Source: CAZMXS01 sp964570325 (lineage in GTDB: Bacteria > Verrucomicrobiota > Kiritimatiellia > CAIQIC01 > CAZMXS01). Taken from it: DNA of 64,000 nucleotides. The stretch is taken from the NCBI GenBank assembly GCA_964570325.1, contig CAZMXS010000013.1:1-64000 (forward strand), in the 5' to 3' direction. Below the pieces are notes generated by a model. It did not search any database. It was not told the DNA's origin and saw only the letters and a program-made list of their open reading frames with translations. The stretch's first letter is position 1, and every line of letters starts with the position of its first letter. Below are positions 1-9,148 of the stretch, piece by piece. The translations under genes were made by a program, and so were the position numbers.

Positions 1-64
1 CACAGGCCCAATACCCGCACTCCCCAACCTGCCCACCAGCTATTCTTGCTCATGCGCCCCTCCG

Positions 65-493
65 TCACTCGTTCGCTTGGATAACCACCTTCAGCTTCTC
101 ACCAACAAAGCGTCCGCCATAAGCGCCGTCGGAAGACAACCATGTTCCCCGGCAAGTACCGTTGGTTACCAAAACCCCATTGAAAGTTCCGAAATACAAG
201 CTTTCGCGATACATCCCGGCTTCCAATTGACCCCCGTCGTCTACGCTGCCGGATATTTCATACGCCACATCTTCGGACACCGAGATCGCGGCGCCGGCGG
301 CCGTGCCGCCACTGTCCACCGTGATCTGCCATGTGCCGCCAAAACTGCCGCTGTAACTTCCGGCATACGTGCCCTGAAAGGCGCCCCCGCCTCCACTCCC
401 GCCACTCTCACAACCAGACAGCAGGCCCAAGCCGGATACCAGCCCAACGACCCAAAACCAGAAAGTAATGTTTCGCGCAGTCTGATAAATCAT
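65..493 (-). CDS. small glycine-rich lipoprotein, function unknown
   Basis: The 142-residue product has a hydrophobic signal segment (about residues 9-25) ending in a lipobox, L-S-G-C, with the lipidated cysteine at residue 28. A glycine/serine linker and a short beta-rich domain with many G-T-W and G-x-F pairs follow. A good ribosome binding site (AGAAGGGG) lies upstream of the ATG at 493. This predicts an envelope lipoprotein. I recognise no family, although the G-T-W pattern resembles small beta-sandwich lipoproteins. It is transcribed divergently from the large protease at 612. The lipoprotein call is secure; the function is unknown. Confidence 0.75.
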   Translation of the reverse strand: MIYQTARNITFWFWVVGLVSGLGLLSGCESGGSGGGGAFQGTYAGSYSGSFGGTWQITVDSGGTAAGAAISVSEDVAYEISGSVDDGGQLEAGMYRESLYFGTFNGVLVTNGTCRGTWLSSDGAYGGRFVGEKLKVVIQANE

Positions 494-611
494 GCGTAGC
501 GCCCCTTCTTTTGGACAAGTTAATTATAGCCTTAAGCGACATCCGCATGCAAGTAATTCGGCACACTAAATGCTCAACAGAACATCGGGTCTGCTGTAGC
601 TTGCAACCAAA

Positions 612-3600
612 ATGAATGCGCGACTGATAGGAGGGATAGCCGTTGTTGTCATCGGGCTCGCGCTTCCCCTCTGGGCCACCGGATCCACAACACCTGCCGG
701 TTCCAACATTATCAATTGTGAGAAATATCTGGCGACGGGCTGGATTCCGTTAAAGACGGGTACGAGACTAATGGAAGCAATTGAGCCTTCCATTCAGCCG
801 GATGGGGCCGGATACCGGATACGCATTCAGGTTCCGGGACTGACTATCCGCTCCAGTGCCGGGGCCGATGGTCAATATCTCGCGCTCGACATCCCCGGCT
901 GGAGCCGGGTGGTGACACCGGGTGAACCGGCTGTGCCGCGCAAAACCATCATGCTCGAAATCCCACCCGGTCTGAATCCAGTGGTTGCCTGCGCCGTCGG
1001 CGCCGCGGTCCCGCTCGCCAACCTCGACATCGCGCCCGCCCAGCCGCCGCCCCCAGACGTCCGACCCGACCCGCCGGCCGCGCCGTTCCAGAAGAATGCC
1101 GGCATATACGCCTCCGACGATTTGTATCCGCCCGGCAATTTGATTGGCTGGTCAGTGGCGCAAGTGCGGAACCGGCGCATCTTGGAAATCGAGGTGGCGC
1201 CGATCCAGGCGCGGCCGCTCAGCCGGGAGGCGGTAGCCGCAACGGACTTGGAGTTGACTGTCGCGTTCGAGAAACGGCCGTCGGGCAGTCCGGAAATCGG
1301 CCGCGCGCCGGACGCGCCCGATCCGGTGGAACGGCTGCCGGAAGGCTTTACCAACGGCGCGCCGGCGCAATACATGATCCTGATGGACGACCAGTTCACC
1401 AACAACGCCGTGCTGGCGGAGTTCGTGGAATGGAAGCGGCGCAAGGGTTACCAAGTCACCATCGTCACCACCTCACAGATTGATCCGGCCGGCGCGCCGA
1501 CCAACGGACAGATCGTCAGCTACCTGCGCGGCCTGCCCGCCGCCAGTTATCCCGAATATCTTTTAATCATCGGCGACCACACCCCCGCCAACGGCGTTGA
1601 GGGCTACTACTTCATCACGAGCGACGGCGGCTGGAGCGACCTGCCCATCGCCTGCCGCACCAGCACGGATCACTACCCCGATCTGTATTACGGCCGGATA
1701 CCCGCCACCAACAACATGCGGCTTTCGGTGATGCTCCAGGGCGTGCTCGATATGGACCGCAACCCGCCCACCAACGGCATGCATCAGAAGGTCTGCGTCG
1801 CCGGCATGATTCAGGATTCGGATGACGGCAACAATGTGGCCGACCGGCTTTTCTGCGAGACGGCCGACTTGGTCGCCTGCTATTTTGAGCAGGACGCGGG
1901 CGGCGTGGACTACATCTGCGAGCGCGCAATCGTCAACCCCAGCGCCGTCACAACCAATTGCCTATGGAATCCGGGTTCCATCCTCTGGAACTCCTCCGAC
2001 CGGATCGGCTACCGGGTCTGGCAGCATTTCATTCCGGCGGCCACCGCCTCGGACCGCATCTCGCAGAATATCAACCGCGGCCTCGCCCTGCTCCAACACC
2101 GCGACCATGGTTATTCCGGCGGCTATGGCTGGGCCGATCCCGACTACCAATCCGCCCGGGTGCGCTCCCTCACCAACGGCTGCCGGCGTCCGGCCGTCTT
2201 CTCGATCAACTGCGCCAGCGGCGCCTACCAGCACGATCGTTTTCTCCGCGCGTGGCTGCAGAACACCAACGGCGGCGCCTACGCGGTTTTCGCGCCGGTG
2301 GACATTAGCTATTCGTGGTACAACGACTGGCTCACCCATGGTTTCTATACGGCCTTCCTCTCAAATTATGTGTCCTTCCAGAATAATTCGACCGAGCCAA
2401 ACTGGCCGAAGAACCTGCCCGCCCCCGGCGGCAGCTACGGCGCAGCCGGAACCGCCCGGCGGCTCGGCCAGATTCTGAACTTCGGCAAGCTGTATTTGCG
2501 GGAGAAGTACAGCGACGATTTGACCACTTTCCGCCTGTTTCACCTGTTCGGCGACCCTGAGAGCTACATTCAATTGATTACCCCGGCCACCCCGGCCATC
2601 ACCCATCCAGCGGCGGTCAATCTCGGCGTCACCACCCGGGTGGTCATTTCAAACCTGTTGAGCGATTCACAGGTCTGCCTCTACAGCAGCGCGCTTGGCA
2701 TCCAGCAGGTCACCAACGCCGCTGGCGCCTCCGTCTCATTGGACGTCACGCCCATGACTACCGGCACGCTCTGGGTCACCGTCACCCGCTACGCCACACG
2801 TCCTTACAGCGCCCCGATCACCGTGCAGGGCAACATTATCGCGCTCGACGCCGCGCAGTATGAGGTTTCCGAGAACACTGGCGTCGTCTGGGTCGCGGTG
2901 AACCGCACCGGCAACACCAACCTGGCCGTGTCGGTTGCCTTCGCCACGCTCGCGGGCACGGCTACGGCGGGCGCGGATTATCTCCCAACCAATGGCACGC
3001 TGACCTTCGCCGCCGGCCAGACCGCGGCGGCCATCGCCATCCCCATCCTGCAGGATTATGCCGACGAAGACTTCGAGACGCTGACGCTGGTTTTGAGCAA
3101 TCCGTCGCCCGACACAATTGTCGGCGCGTTCAGCAACGCGGTGATCCGGATCGAGGACGACGATGGCGCCGGGCAACTGGGCTTCGCGGCGGGGGCGTTC
3201 ACCGTCAGCGAGGCCGCCGCGGCGGCCACCATCACCGTGCGGCGCTGCAACGGCGTCGCCGGCGCAATCAGCGTGAACTACGCCACGGCCGACGGCACGG
3301 CGACGGCCGACGCCGATTACATCACCGCAAGCGGGACGCTGAATTTCGCGGAGGGCGAAGTCCGCTGCGCCTTCGTCGTGCCGCTGCTCGGCGACCCGCA
3401 GGATGAGAGCGATGAAACCGTGGCGCTGCTTTTGCGCAACCCGGTCGGTGGCGCGACGCTGCAGGCGCCCAGCAATGCGACGTTGACGATCCTGGACGAT
3501 GACCACGGCGGGACGCTGGCGCTCGGCGCCGCCGGCTATGTCACTTCAGAGTCCGCCGGCAGTCTGCGGATCTGGGTGATCCGATCCGGCGGCAGCGACG

Positions 3601-4940
3601 GCACGGCCACCGTGGAGTATTTCACCAGCAACGGCACCGCGGTCGCCGGGGCGGACTACACGGCGGCCGCCGGCATGTTGAGCCTCGGGCCGGGTGTGTT
3701 GAGCAACAGCTTCGACATCGCCATCGCGGACGACGCGGACGGCACCACAAACGAGACTTTCAGCGTGCGCCTCCGCAACGCTTCCGGCGCGGCACTCGCC
3801 GCGCCGACTTCCGCGGTCGTCACCGTGCTGGACGGCTTGCTCATGCTATCCGAAGACTTCGAATCCGGGATCCTACCGCTGGGTTGGACGCAGATCTACG
3901 TGACCAACGCGACCGCTTGGATGTTCCAGTCCGGCGGCTACACCGGCGGGGCCTACCCCGCCGCGGCCCACGGCGGCATTTACAACGCCTGCCTTTATTA
4001 CGGCGACTACAACCCGCAGGTTACCCGGCTGGTCACCCCGGCCATGAATCTCACGGGACGCGCCAATCCCGAACTGACCTTCTGGCACTGCCAGGCGCTC
4101 TGGGGACCCGACCAGGACGAATTGCGCGTGTACTACCGCACCAACATCACCGCCGCGTGGGTGCAACTGGCGAATTACACGACCAACGTCGCGGCCTGGA
4201 CTCAACGGGTCATGTCTCTGCCCAACCCGAGCGCGTCGTATTACCTTGCATTCGAGGGCATCGCCAAATACGGCTATGGCGTATGCGTGGATGACGTCCA
4301 GGTGACGGCGGGAGTTGCCGGCGCGCCGGCTTACACCTTCAGCGCGACGTGCAGCCCGTTCGGCAGCGTGACGCCGATGGCCACCAGCGCCGCGGCCGGC
4401 GCCAGCGTCGCCTTCACGCTGACACCGTCGAATTTCTACCACCTCAGCGCCGTGTACACCAATGGCGGCGCGGTCGCGCGCATATTCAGCAACCACACGT
4501 ACGCCTGGACCTTCGTCTGGAGCAACGTCGCCTCGACCGGCAGTATCGCTGCGGTATTCGCGCCCAACACGGCAACCCACAACGTGCCGCACGTCTGGCT
4601 GATTCAATGCGGCTGGACAAGCCAGTTCGATCAGGCCGCGTTGAGTATCGGCAGCAACGGCTGCCCGGTCTGGCACTCCTATATCGCGGGGCTGGACCCC
4701 TGGAATCCGACTTCTCAGTTCACCTGCACGGCGCCGGACGATCCGGCCGCGCTCAGCCTCCGGTTCAACACAATCACCGGCCGCCTCTACCGCGTGGAGT
4801 ACGCAACCAACCTGCTCGGCGCGACCTGGCCGGTCTTGTCCAACAATATCCCCGGCACCGGCAGCCCGGTGGCCATCCCTGATCCCAACCCGCCTGGCGC
4901 CGCGCGTTATTACCGCGTTGGCGTCCGCCTCGCCCCATAA
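612..4940 (+). CDS. secreted gingipain-like cysteine protease (peptidase C25) with Calx-beta repeats
   Basis: A 1442-residue exported protein. Visible in order: a signal peptide (about 1-23); a propeptide-like region; a C25 catalytic region (about 250-660) with YLLIIGD, a TDHYPDLYYGR segment, HRDHG with likely catalytic His499, and SINCASGAY with likely nucleophile Cys534; the closing motif LFGDPE; an Ig-like segment; three Calx-beta domains (about 740-850, 854-962, 967-1075) ending in DDD; a cleaved-adhesin/MAM-like domain (about 1077-1235) beginning SEDFESG; an InlB-type repeat (about 1239-1315); and a C-terminal domain from about 1320. The His/Cys order and the adhesin domain fit gingipains. 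Known C25 enzymes are extracellular; cell-surface retention here is inferred. The ribosome binding site is weak. Confidence 0.82.
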   Translation: MNARLIGGIAVVVIGLALPLWATGSTTPAGSNIINCEKYLATGWIPLKTGTRLMEAIEPSIQPDGAGYRIRIQVPGLTIRSSAGADGQYLALDIPGWSRVVTPGEPAVPRKTIMLEIPPGLNPVVACAVGAAVPLANLDIAPAQPPPPDVRPDPPAAPFQKNAGIYASDDLYPPGNLIGWSVAQVRNRRILEIEVAPIQARPLSREAVAATDLELTVAFEKRPSGSPEIGRAPDAPDPVERLPEGFTNGAPAQYMILMDDQFTNNAVLAEFVEWKRRKGYQVTIVTTSQIDPAGAPTNGQIVSYLRGLPAASYPEYLLIIGDHTPANGVEGYYFITSDGGWSDLPIACRTSTDHYPDLYYGRIPATNNMRLSVMLQGVLDMDRNPPTNGMHQKVCVAGMIQDSDDGNNVADRLFCETADLVACYFEQDAGGVDYICERAIVNPSAVTTNCLWNPGSILWNSSDRIGYRVWQHFIPAATASDRISQNINRGLALLQHRDHGYSGGYGWADPDYQSARVRSLTNGCRRPAVFSINCASGAYQHDRFLRAWLQNTNGGAYAVFAPVDISYSWYNDWLTHGFYTAFLSNYVSFQNNSTEPNWPKNLPAPGGSYGAAGTARRLGQILNFGKLYLREKYSDDLTTFRLFHLFGDPESYIQLITPATPAITHPAAVNLGVTTRVVISNLLSDSQVCLYSSALGIQQVTNAAGASVSLDVTPMTTGTLWVTVTRYATRPYSAPITVQGNIIALDAAQYEVSENTGVVWVAVNRTGNTNLAVSVAFATLAGTATAGADYLPTNGTLTFAAGQTAAAIAIPILQDYADEDFETLTLVLSNPSPDTIVGAFSNAVIRIEDDDGAGQLGFAAGAFTVSEAAAAATITVRRCNGVAGAISVNYATADGTATADADYITASGTLNFAEGEVRCAFVVPLLGDPQDESDETVALLLRNPVGGATLQAPSNATLTILDDDHGGTLALGAAGYVTSESAGSLRIWVIRSGGSDGTATVEYFTSNGTAVAGADYTAAAGMLSLGPGVLSNSFDIAIADDADGTTNETFSVRLRNASGAALAAPTSAVVTVLDGLLMLSEDFESGILPLGWTQIYVTNATAWMFQSGGYTGGAYPAAAHGGIYNACLYYGDYNPQVTRLVTPAMNLTGRANPELTFWHCQALWGPDQDELRVYYRTNITAAWVQLANYTTNVAAWTQRVMSLPNPSASYYLAFEGIAKYGYGVCVDDVQVTAGVAGAPAYTFSATCSPFGSVTPMATSAAAGASVAFTLTPSNFYHLSAVYTNGGAVARIFSNHTYAWTFVWSNVASTGSIAAVFAPNTATHNVPHVWLIQCGWTSQFDQAALSIGSNGCPVWHSYIAGLDPWNPTSQFTCTAPDDPAALSLRFNTITGRLYRVEYATNLLGATWPVLSNNIPGTGSPVAIPDPNPPGAARYYRVGVRLAP

Positions 4941-5125
4941 GCCATGGGGATCACGGCGCGTCCCGCGGTCGCGCCGACCGACCGGCCGTGGGGCGGGACA
5001 GACCGCCGGGCGGTCCACATGCCCGGCCAACCGCGCGCGACCGGCAAGAACCAGCGTACCACCGCCATTCTCCCGTGTTTTTTCTTTCGACGGGCCGGCG
5101 TAGCGCCTATAGTGCCCGACATTCA

Positions 5126-6601
5126 ATGAATACACGCATCAACACCATCATCCCCATCATGCTGGGGGCGCTCCTCTGCTCCGCCGCGGCGGGAGCGGCG
5201 GACGTAAAGGATGCCATCGTCAAAATCTATACGTCGCACAATATCCCGGACTACCAGAATCCGTGGAGCATGCGCGGCACCTTTCAGTCCACCGGTTCCG
5301 GCTGTGTCATCAAGGGGCGGCGCATTCTGACTAATGCCCACATCGTCAGCGACCAGACGTTCATCCAGGTCCGGCGCAACGGATCGGCCCGGCGCTACAA
5401 GGCCCGCGTGCTCAACGTCGCGCACACCGCGGACCTCGCGCTGCTGACGGTGGACGATCCGGCATTCTTCGAAAATATCGAGCCGCTCGAACTCGGCGAC
5501 CTGCCGCAGGCGCAGCAGGAGGTGCTGGTCTATGGCTTTCCTCTTGGCGGCGACACGCTCAGCATCACCAAGGGAGTCGTCTCGCGCGTCGAGCATCAAA
5601 CCTACGCGCACAGCTCGGCCTATCTGCTGGCCGTCCAGATTGACGCGGCAATCAATCCCGGCAACAGCGGCGGGCCGGCCTTGGTCAGCAACCGGATTGT
5701 CGGCGTAGCCATGCAGGGCATCAGCCAGGCCGACAACATCGGTTATATTGTCCCGGCCCCGATCATTGCCCACTTTCTCGAGGACATCGCGGACGGCCAG
5801 TGGGACGGCATCCCCAGTCTCGGCGTAGCCTTGACTGAAATGCGCAATCCCGATTTGCGGCGCATGTACCAAATGCCCACCAACGCCACCGGCGCGCTGG
5901 TCATCCGAACCGTCCGCGGCTCGCCCGCCGACGGCGTGCTGCGCGAGGGCGACGCCATTCTGCGGATCGCCGGCCACCCGGTCGCGGACGATGGCACGGT
6001 GGAGTTCAGGCCCCGGGAACGAACCAGCCTGGCCTACTACATCCAGGAGCGGCAGATTGGCGACTATCTGAACTTGGACATTCTGCGCGACGGCGCGGTG
6101 CAGCCCCTGCGGGTCCAGTTGAACCGCCCGCTCGAAAAAGACTGCCTCGTGCCGAATGAGCGCTATGACGTGCTGCCCACCTATTACATCTTCGGCGGGC
6201 TGGTATTCTGCCCCCTGACCAAAAACCTCCTTGAATCATGGGGTCCCAACTGGGCCGATGCCGCACCCGAAAGTTTGGTGGCGCTGCTGCAGTTCAATTA
6301 CATCACGGATGAACGGGACGAAGTGGTGGTGCTGCTGAAAGTCCTGGCCGCCGACATCAACGAGGGGTATGATGATTACTTCGCCTGGATCGTATCCGAG
6401 GTGAACGGCCGTCGGATTCGCCACCTGCGGGATCTCATCGCGGCGGTGGCGGACACCAACGCCGGCCCGTATGTTGTTTTCCAGGACAAGTTCGGCGATC
6501 GAATCGTGCTGGACCGCGCCAAGGCAACGGCGAGCGCCGCCCCACTCATGGAAACCTACCGGATCAAGCGCGACCGTTCGCCGGATTTGACGGAGGAGTA
6601 A
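5126..6601 (+). CDS. HtrA/DegP-like serine protease with PDZ domain
   Basis: A 491-residue protein with a signal peptide (about 1-25) and a trypsin-like fold. The triad is visible as His72 (LTNAH), Asp103 (HTADLALL) and Ser181 (GNSGGP). A PDZ domain follows at about 245-340 (GALVIRTVRGSPADGVLREGD is its start), then a C-terminal region resembling the second PDZ-like part of plant Deg9-type proteases. I chose the ATG at 5126 because the signal peptide begins there; the frame is open further upstream but lacks sense. It should be a periplasmic quality-control protease. A TATAGT hexamer at 5108-5113 could be a -10 box, giving a very short leader. It lies downstream of the C25 protease in the same direction, 185 bp away. 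Confidence 0.88.
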   Translation: MNTRINTIIPIMLGALLCSAAAGAADVKDAIVKIYTSHNIPDYQNPWSMRGTFQSTGSGCVIKGRRILTNAHIVSDQTFIQVRRNGSARRYKARVLNVAHTADLALLTVDDPAFFENIEPLELGDLPQAQQEVLVYGFPLGGDTLSITKGVVSRVEHQTYAHSSAYLLAVQIDAAINPGNSGGPALVSNRIVGVAMQGISQADNIGYIVPAPIIAHFLEDIADGQWDGIPSLGVALTEMRNPDLRRMYQMPTNATGALVIRTVRGSPADGVLREGDAILRIAGHPVADDGTVEFRPRERTSLAYYIQERQIGDYLNLDILRDGAVQPLRVQLNRPLEKDCLVPNERYDVLPTYYIFGGLVFCPLTKNLLESWGPNWADAAPESLVALLQFNYITDERDEVVVLLKVLAADINEGYDDYFAWIVSEVNGRRIRHLRDLIAAVADTNAGPYVVFQDKFGDRIVLDRAKATASAAPLMETYRIKRDRSPDLTEE

Positions 6602-6673
6602 AACGACATCGTTCCATTCTCGCTCATGCACCGCGCCATGTTCCCAATCGCAAGCCCAAATCGCATTTGATCC

Positions 6674-7414
6674 ATGTCACGTCCACTATACCGTCCGTTG
6701 CGCGCGTTGTCGCGGTTCGTTGCCGCGCTGTTCATGTTGGCCGGCGCGGGGGCGCTGGGCCTGTTGGGGCTGGCCTGCACCAATATTCCCTACCGGGTTT
6801 ACTGTTGGCTGGGCGCCGATCCGGCCGGGTTTGGCGGCGCGCCGGATTTCATCGTGGTGCTCGGCGGCGGAGGCGTGCCCAGCGAGTCGGGCTTGATGCG
6901 CGCCTATTACGGGGCCCAGGCCGGCCGGCGGTATCCCAGCACGCCGCTCATCCTGGCCGTCCCCTATGAAGGCGAGCTGGAAGGCAGCGCGGCCGGGAAG
7001 ATGCGAACTGAACTGATCCTGCGCGGTATCGCGCCGGAGCGCATCCGGATGGAATCAGCAGGCCGCAACACCCGCGAACAGGTCATTAAAATCAGAGACA
7101 TGCTGGGGTCCGCCGGCCGAACCGGAGCGGTGCTGATCGTGACCTCGCCCAATCACATGCGCCGGGCGGTAAAGACATTCGGCAAGGCGGGTTTTAACCG
7201 GCTTGCGGGCTTGAGCACTTTCGGCCAGGACATTGAGTTGAACCTGACTTACGACGCCCGCGAACTCGGCGGCCGCACCAATGGGGTGACGCTGCCGGCA
7301 ATCGAGGGCAATCTCTTCCTGCGTTACCAGTTCTGGAACAACCTCGGCACTGGGCTGCGTTGTCTGCAGGAATTGGTAGCGCTGGCCTACTATCGCTGGA
7401 AGGGCTGGATATAA
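6674..7414 (+). CDS. YdcF/SanA-like DUF218 membrane-anchored protein
   Basis: The 246-residue protein has one N-terminal transmembrane segment (about 12-36). A DUF218 Rossmann-like domain follows: FIVVLGGGG at about 58-66, RMESAGRNTREQ, and VLIVTSPNHMRRA, which matches the family T-S-x-x-H-x-x-R signature. Members (YdcF, SanA, ElyC) act at the inner membrane and affect envelope integrity; the reaction is generally unproven. It runs in the same direction as the upstream protease, 72 bp away. Its 3' end overlaps the convergent PIG-L gene by 25 bp. Confidence 0.85.
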   Translation: MSRPLYRPLRALSRFVAALFMLAGAGALGLLGLACTNIPYRVYCWLGADPAGFGGAPDFIVVLGGGGVPSESGLMRAYYGAQAGRRYPSTPLILAVPYEGELEGSAAGKMRTELILRGIAPERIRMESAGRNTREQVIKIRDMLGSAGRTGAVLIVTSPNHMRRAVKTFGKAGFNRLAGLSTFGQDIELNLTYDARELGGRTNGVTLPAIEGNLFLRYQFWNNLGTGLRCLQELVALAYYRWKGWI

Positions 7415-8229
7415 TTCTCCGGGCGCGCCGCGACCCGATAGCGCCCACGCCGCCATTCCCCGATCCGGTACAGCACGGCAAACGGAATTTCCGGCGCCGC
7501 CGCGCCGGCCCCCCCAACCAGCTCCGCACCGCGCCGCGCGTTATCCAACAGCCATGCCGGCCAGCGCCGATGATAGGGATTGCGCCGGAGTTCGCCGCGG
7601 TGTGCCAACAACGCCGCCAGCAAATCGGCTGCATCCGTTTCCCCCACCGGCAACATCAGGTTGGGACGACGCATCGGACGCCAGAATTCGGTCTCGGCCA
7701 GGCGGCAGGCAAACTCGGCCGGCATGCTGCGCAAGGCATCCATGACCAGCCAATGCACACCCGCATGAGTCGGATGGCCGTCCGCCGCATGCGGCAGACA
7801 AACCAGCATCGGCCGGCAGCGGCGTAAAATAGACCCCATGCGCGCCACGGCCCGCGCCCAAGCTGCTGGCCGCTCGCGGCGCGCGGCCGGATGAATGCCC
7901 GTCAACCCGCCCGGCGCCGGCAGTATCAGCTCGAACGCAAGGCGCGCACAGGCGGCACGCAGCTCAGTTAGTCGGGCCCTGCGCCGCGCTGCGCGACTGC
8001 CCAAGGTGACCGCGACATTGACTACGCGCCACCCGTGCATCCGCTTCAGATTCAGGGCCAACGCACCGGTCAAACATTCGTCATCCGGATGCGGGGAAAA
8101 AAGCAACGCCACGGGCGCTTCCGAGGCGGGCGTCGAGCGGCTGCGCCGCCGGCTGGCTTTTTGAACGGCCAACTGACGGCCAGCCGCGAACAGACGCAGT
8201 TGCGCGCGAATGTAAGCCCGCGGTGTCAT
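7390..8229 (-). CDS. PIG-L family N-acetylglucosaminyl deacetylase-like protein
   Basis: From the ATG at 8229 the product is 279 residues. It carries the PIG-L metal motif SPHPDDE (HPDDE at about 47-51) and a later HPTHAGVH motif supplying the third zinc ligand. The family hydrolyses N-acetyl groups from GlcNAc-containing lipids, bacillithiol/mycothiol precursors or LPS-type substrates; the substrate here is unknown. The frame stays open to a GTG at 8322, but the sequence there is arginine-rich and unconvincing, so I prefer 8229 (MTPRAYIRAQ). It lies just beyond rplT on the same strand and overlaps the convergent YdcF-like gene. Confidence 0.85.
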   Translation of the reverse strand: MTPRAYIRAQLRLFAAGRQLAVQKASRRRSRSTPASEAPVALLFSPHPDDECLTGALALNLKRMHGWRVVNVAVTLGSRAARRRARLTELRAACARLAFELILPAPGGLTGIHPAARRERPAAWARAVARMGSILRRCRPMLVCLPHAADGHPTHAGVHWLVMDALRSMPAEFACRLAETEFWRPMRRPNLMLPVGETDAADLLAALLAHRGELRRNPYHRRWPAWLLDNARRGAELVGGAGAAAPEIPFAVLYRIGEWRRGRYRVAARPENYIQPFQR

Positions 8230-8349
8230 CAAAACGCGGGCGCCACGCCCGCGCAGCATTAGAAGTATGGGGAATGGCGCAAAAACGCAAGCCCGGCCAC
8301 GCCCAACGGATTGGGGCGCCACGACGAACCGCCGGGAACTCCGAAACAG

Positions 8350-8709
8350 CTATTTGCCGGCCGCAGCCTTGGCCAGGCCGACAATCCGGGTAAAGCCGGC
8401 GGGATCGTGAATGGCGATCTCCGACAGCATCTTGCGATTGAGCGCGATTCCCGCTTTATGGGCGCCTTCGATAAAACGACTGTAGGTGATTCCAGCCGCG
8501 CGGCAGGCCGCGGTCAGACGGTTAATCCACAGGCTGCGGTAATCGCGCTTCCGGAGTTTGCGGTGCTTGTAGGCGAACGACATCGCCCGATCAACGGCCT
8601 CGGTCGCCAGACGGAAACGCTTGGAGCGGGCGCCATAGAAGCCACGGGCTTGTTGCAAACGACGTTTTCTGCGACGCCGTGAAGCCGGCGCATTGGTTGC
8701 TCTGGGCAT
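8350..8709 (-). CDS. rplT: 50S ribosomal protein L20
   Basis: A 119-residue basic protein with the usual L20 sequence: MPRATN start, RRRRKRRLQQARGFYGARS, RKLRKRDYRSLWINRLTAACR and LNRKMLSEIAI. It is normal length for the family. It is a primary binder of 23S rRNA needed for early 50S assembly and often represses its own operon. It is the last gene of thrS-infC-rpmI-rplT, 30 bp after rpmI. An AGGAGG-like site (complement of cctcct at about 8716-8721) precedes the start. Confidence 0.98.
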   Translation of the reverse strand: MPRATNAPASRRRRKRRLQQARGFYGARSKRFRLATEAVDRAMSFAYKHRKLRKRDYRSLWINRLTAACRAAGITYSRFIEGAHKAGIALNRKMLSEIAIHDPAGFTRIVGLAKAAAGK

Positions 8710-8739
8710 GGTGAACCTCCTAAAAAATGAAAACCGGGA

Positions 8740-8940
8740 TCAGCCCGGGAAACAGGTCTTGAGCCGGGCGGCATTGCCGCCAGTGACCAACGCCTCGATG
8801 CGCAACTGGCGTTTCCGTTTGCTGGTCTTGCTCGCAAACAGATGCCCGCGCCCCGCCTTGGAGCGCAGAATCTTGCCCGTCGCGGTCTTCTTGAACCGCT
8901 TGGCCACCGCTTTCTTCGTCTTCTGCTTGTATTTTGCCAT
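8740..8940 (-). CDS. rpmI: 50S ribosomal protein L35
   Basis: A 66-residue highly basic protein beginning MAKYKQKTKKAVAKRFK, with KAGRGHLFASKTSKRKRQLR typical of L35. I chose the ATG at 8940, not the longer frame from 8982, because the L35 N-terminus is conserved and GGAAGGA precedes this ATG. It is a late-assembling 50S protein. It sits between infC and rplT; a 208-bp gap upstream contains a hairpin followed by a T-run. Confidence 0.97.
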   Translation of the reverse strand: MAKYKQKTKKAVAKRFKKTATGKILRSKAGRGHLFASKTSKRKRQLRIEALVTGGNAARLKTCFPG

Positions 8941-8985
8941 ATTTGCCTGTCCTTCCCGCCGCGCTGGAAAAACAGCGGGCACGCG

Positions 8986-9007
8986 AAAAACCTGCCATCG
9001 GGGCAGG
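8986..9007 (-). terminator. hairpin plus T-run upstream of rpmI (possible attenuator)
   Basis: On the minus strand CCTGCC, the loop CCGAT and GGCAGG are followed at once by TTTTT, the form of an intrinsic terminator. It lies in the infC-rpmI gap about 45 nt before rpmI, so it could attenuate rpmI-rplT. L20-mediated leader control of this operon is known in other bacteria. That this hairpin does the job is inference. Confidence 0.5.
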
Positions 9008-9148
9008 AAAACGTGTACTTCTACGTTAGAATCCGTGTAACGTCCAGCCTTTTGAAAAGGAATTTGCGAGCGCAGCAGCCAACGTCACGCGCGACGCCCG
9101 GCCACGAATACGGCGCCGGCCGGATCGCCAGCAACACCGTTGACGTCA

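Noticed and set aside
4933..4949. Terminator after the C25 protease (CCCCAT-AAGCC-ATGGGG)
   Set aside because: The stem overlaps the stop codon and has no T-run, so I could not support it as a terminator.
3873..5135. A 420-codon minus-strand frame
   Set aside because: Antisense to the 3' part of the C25 protease; no recognisable domain.
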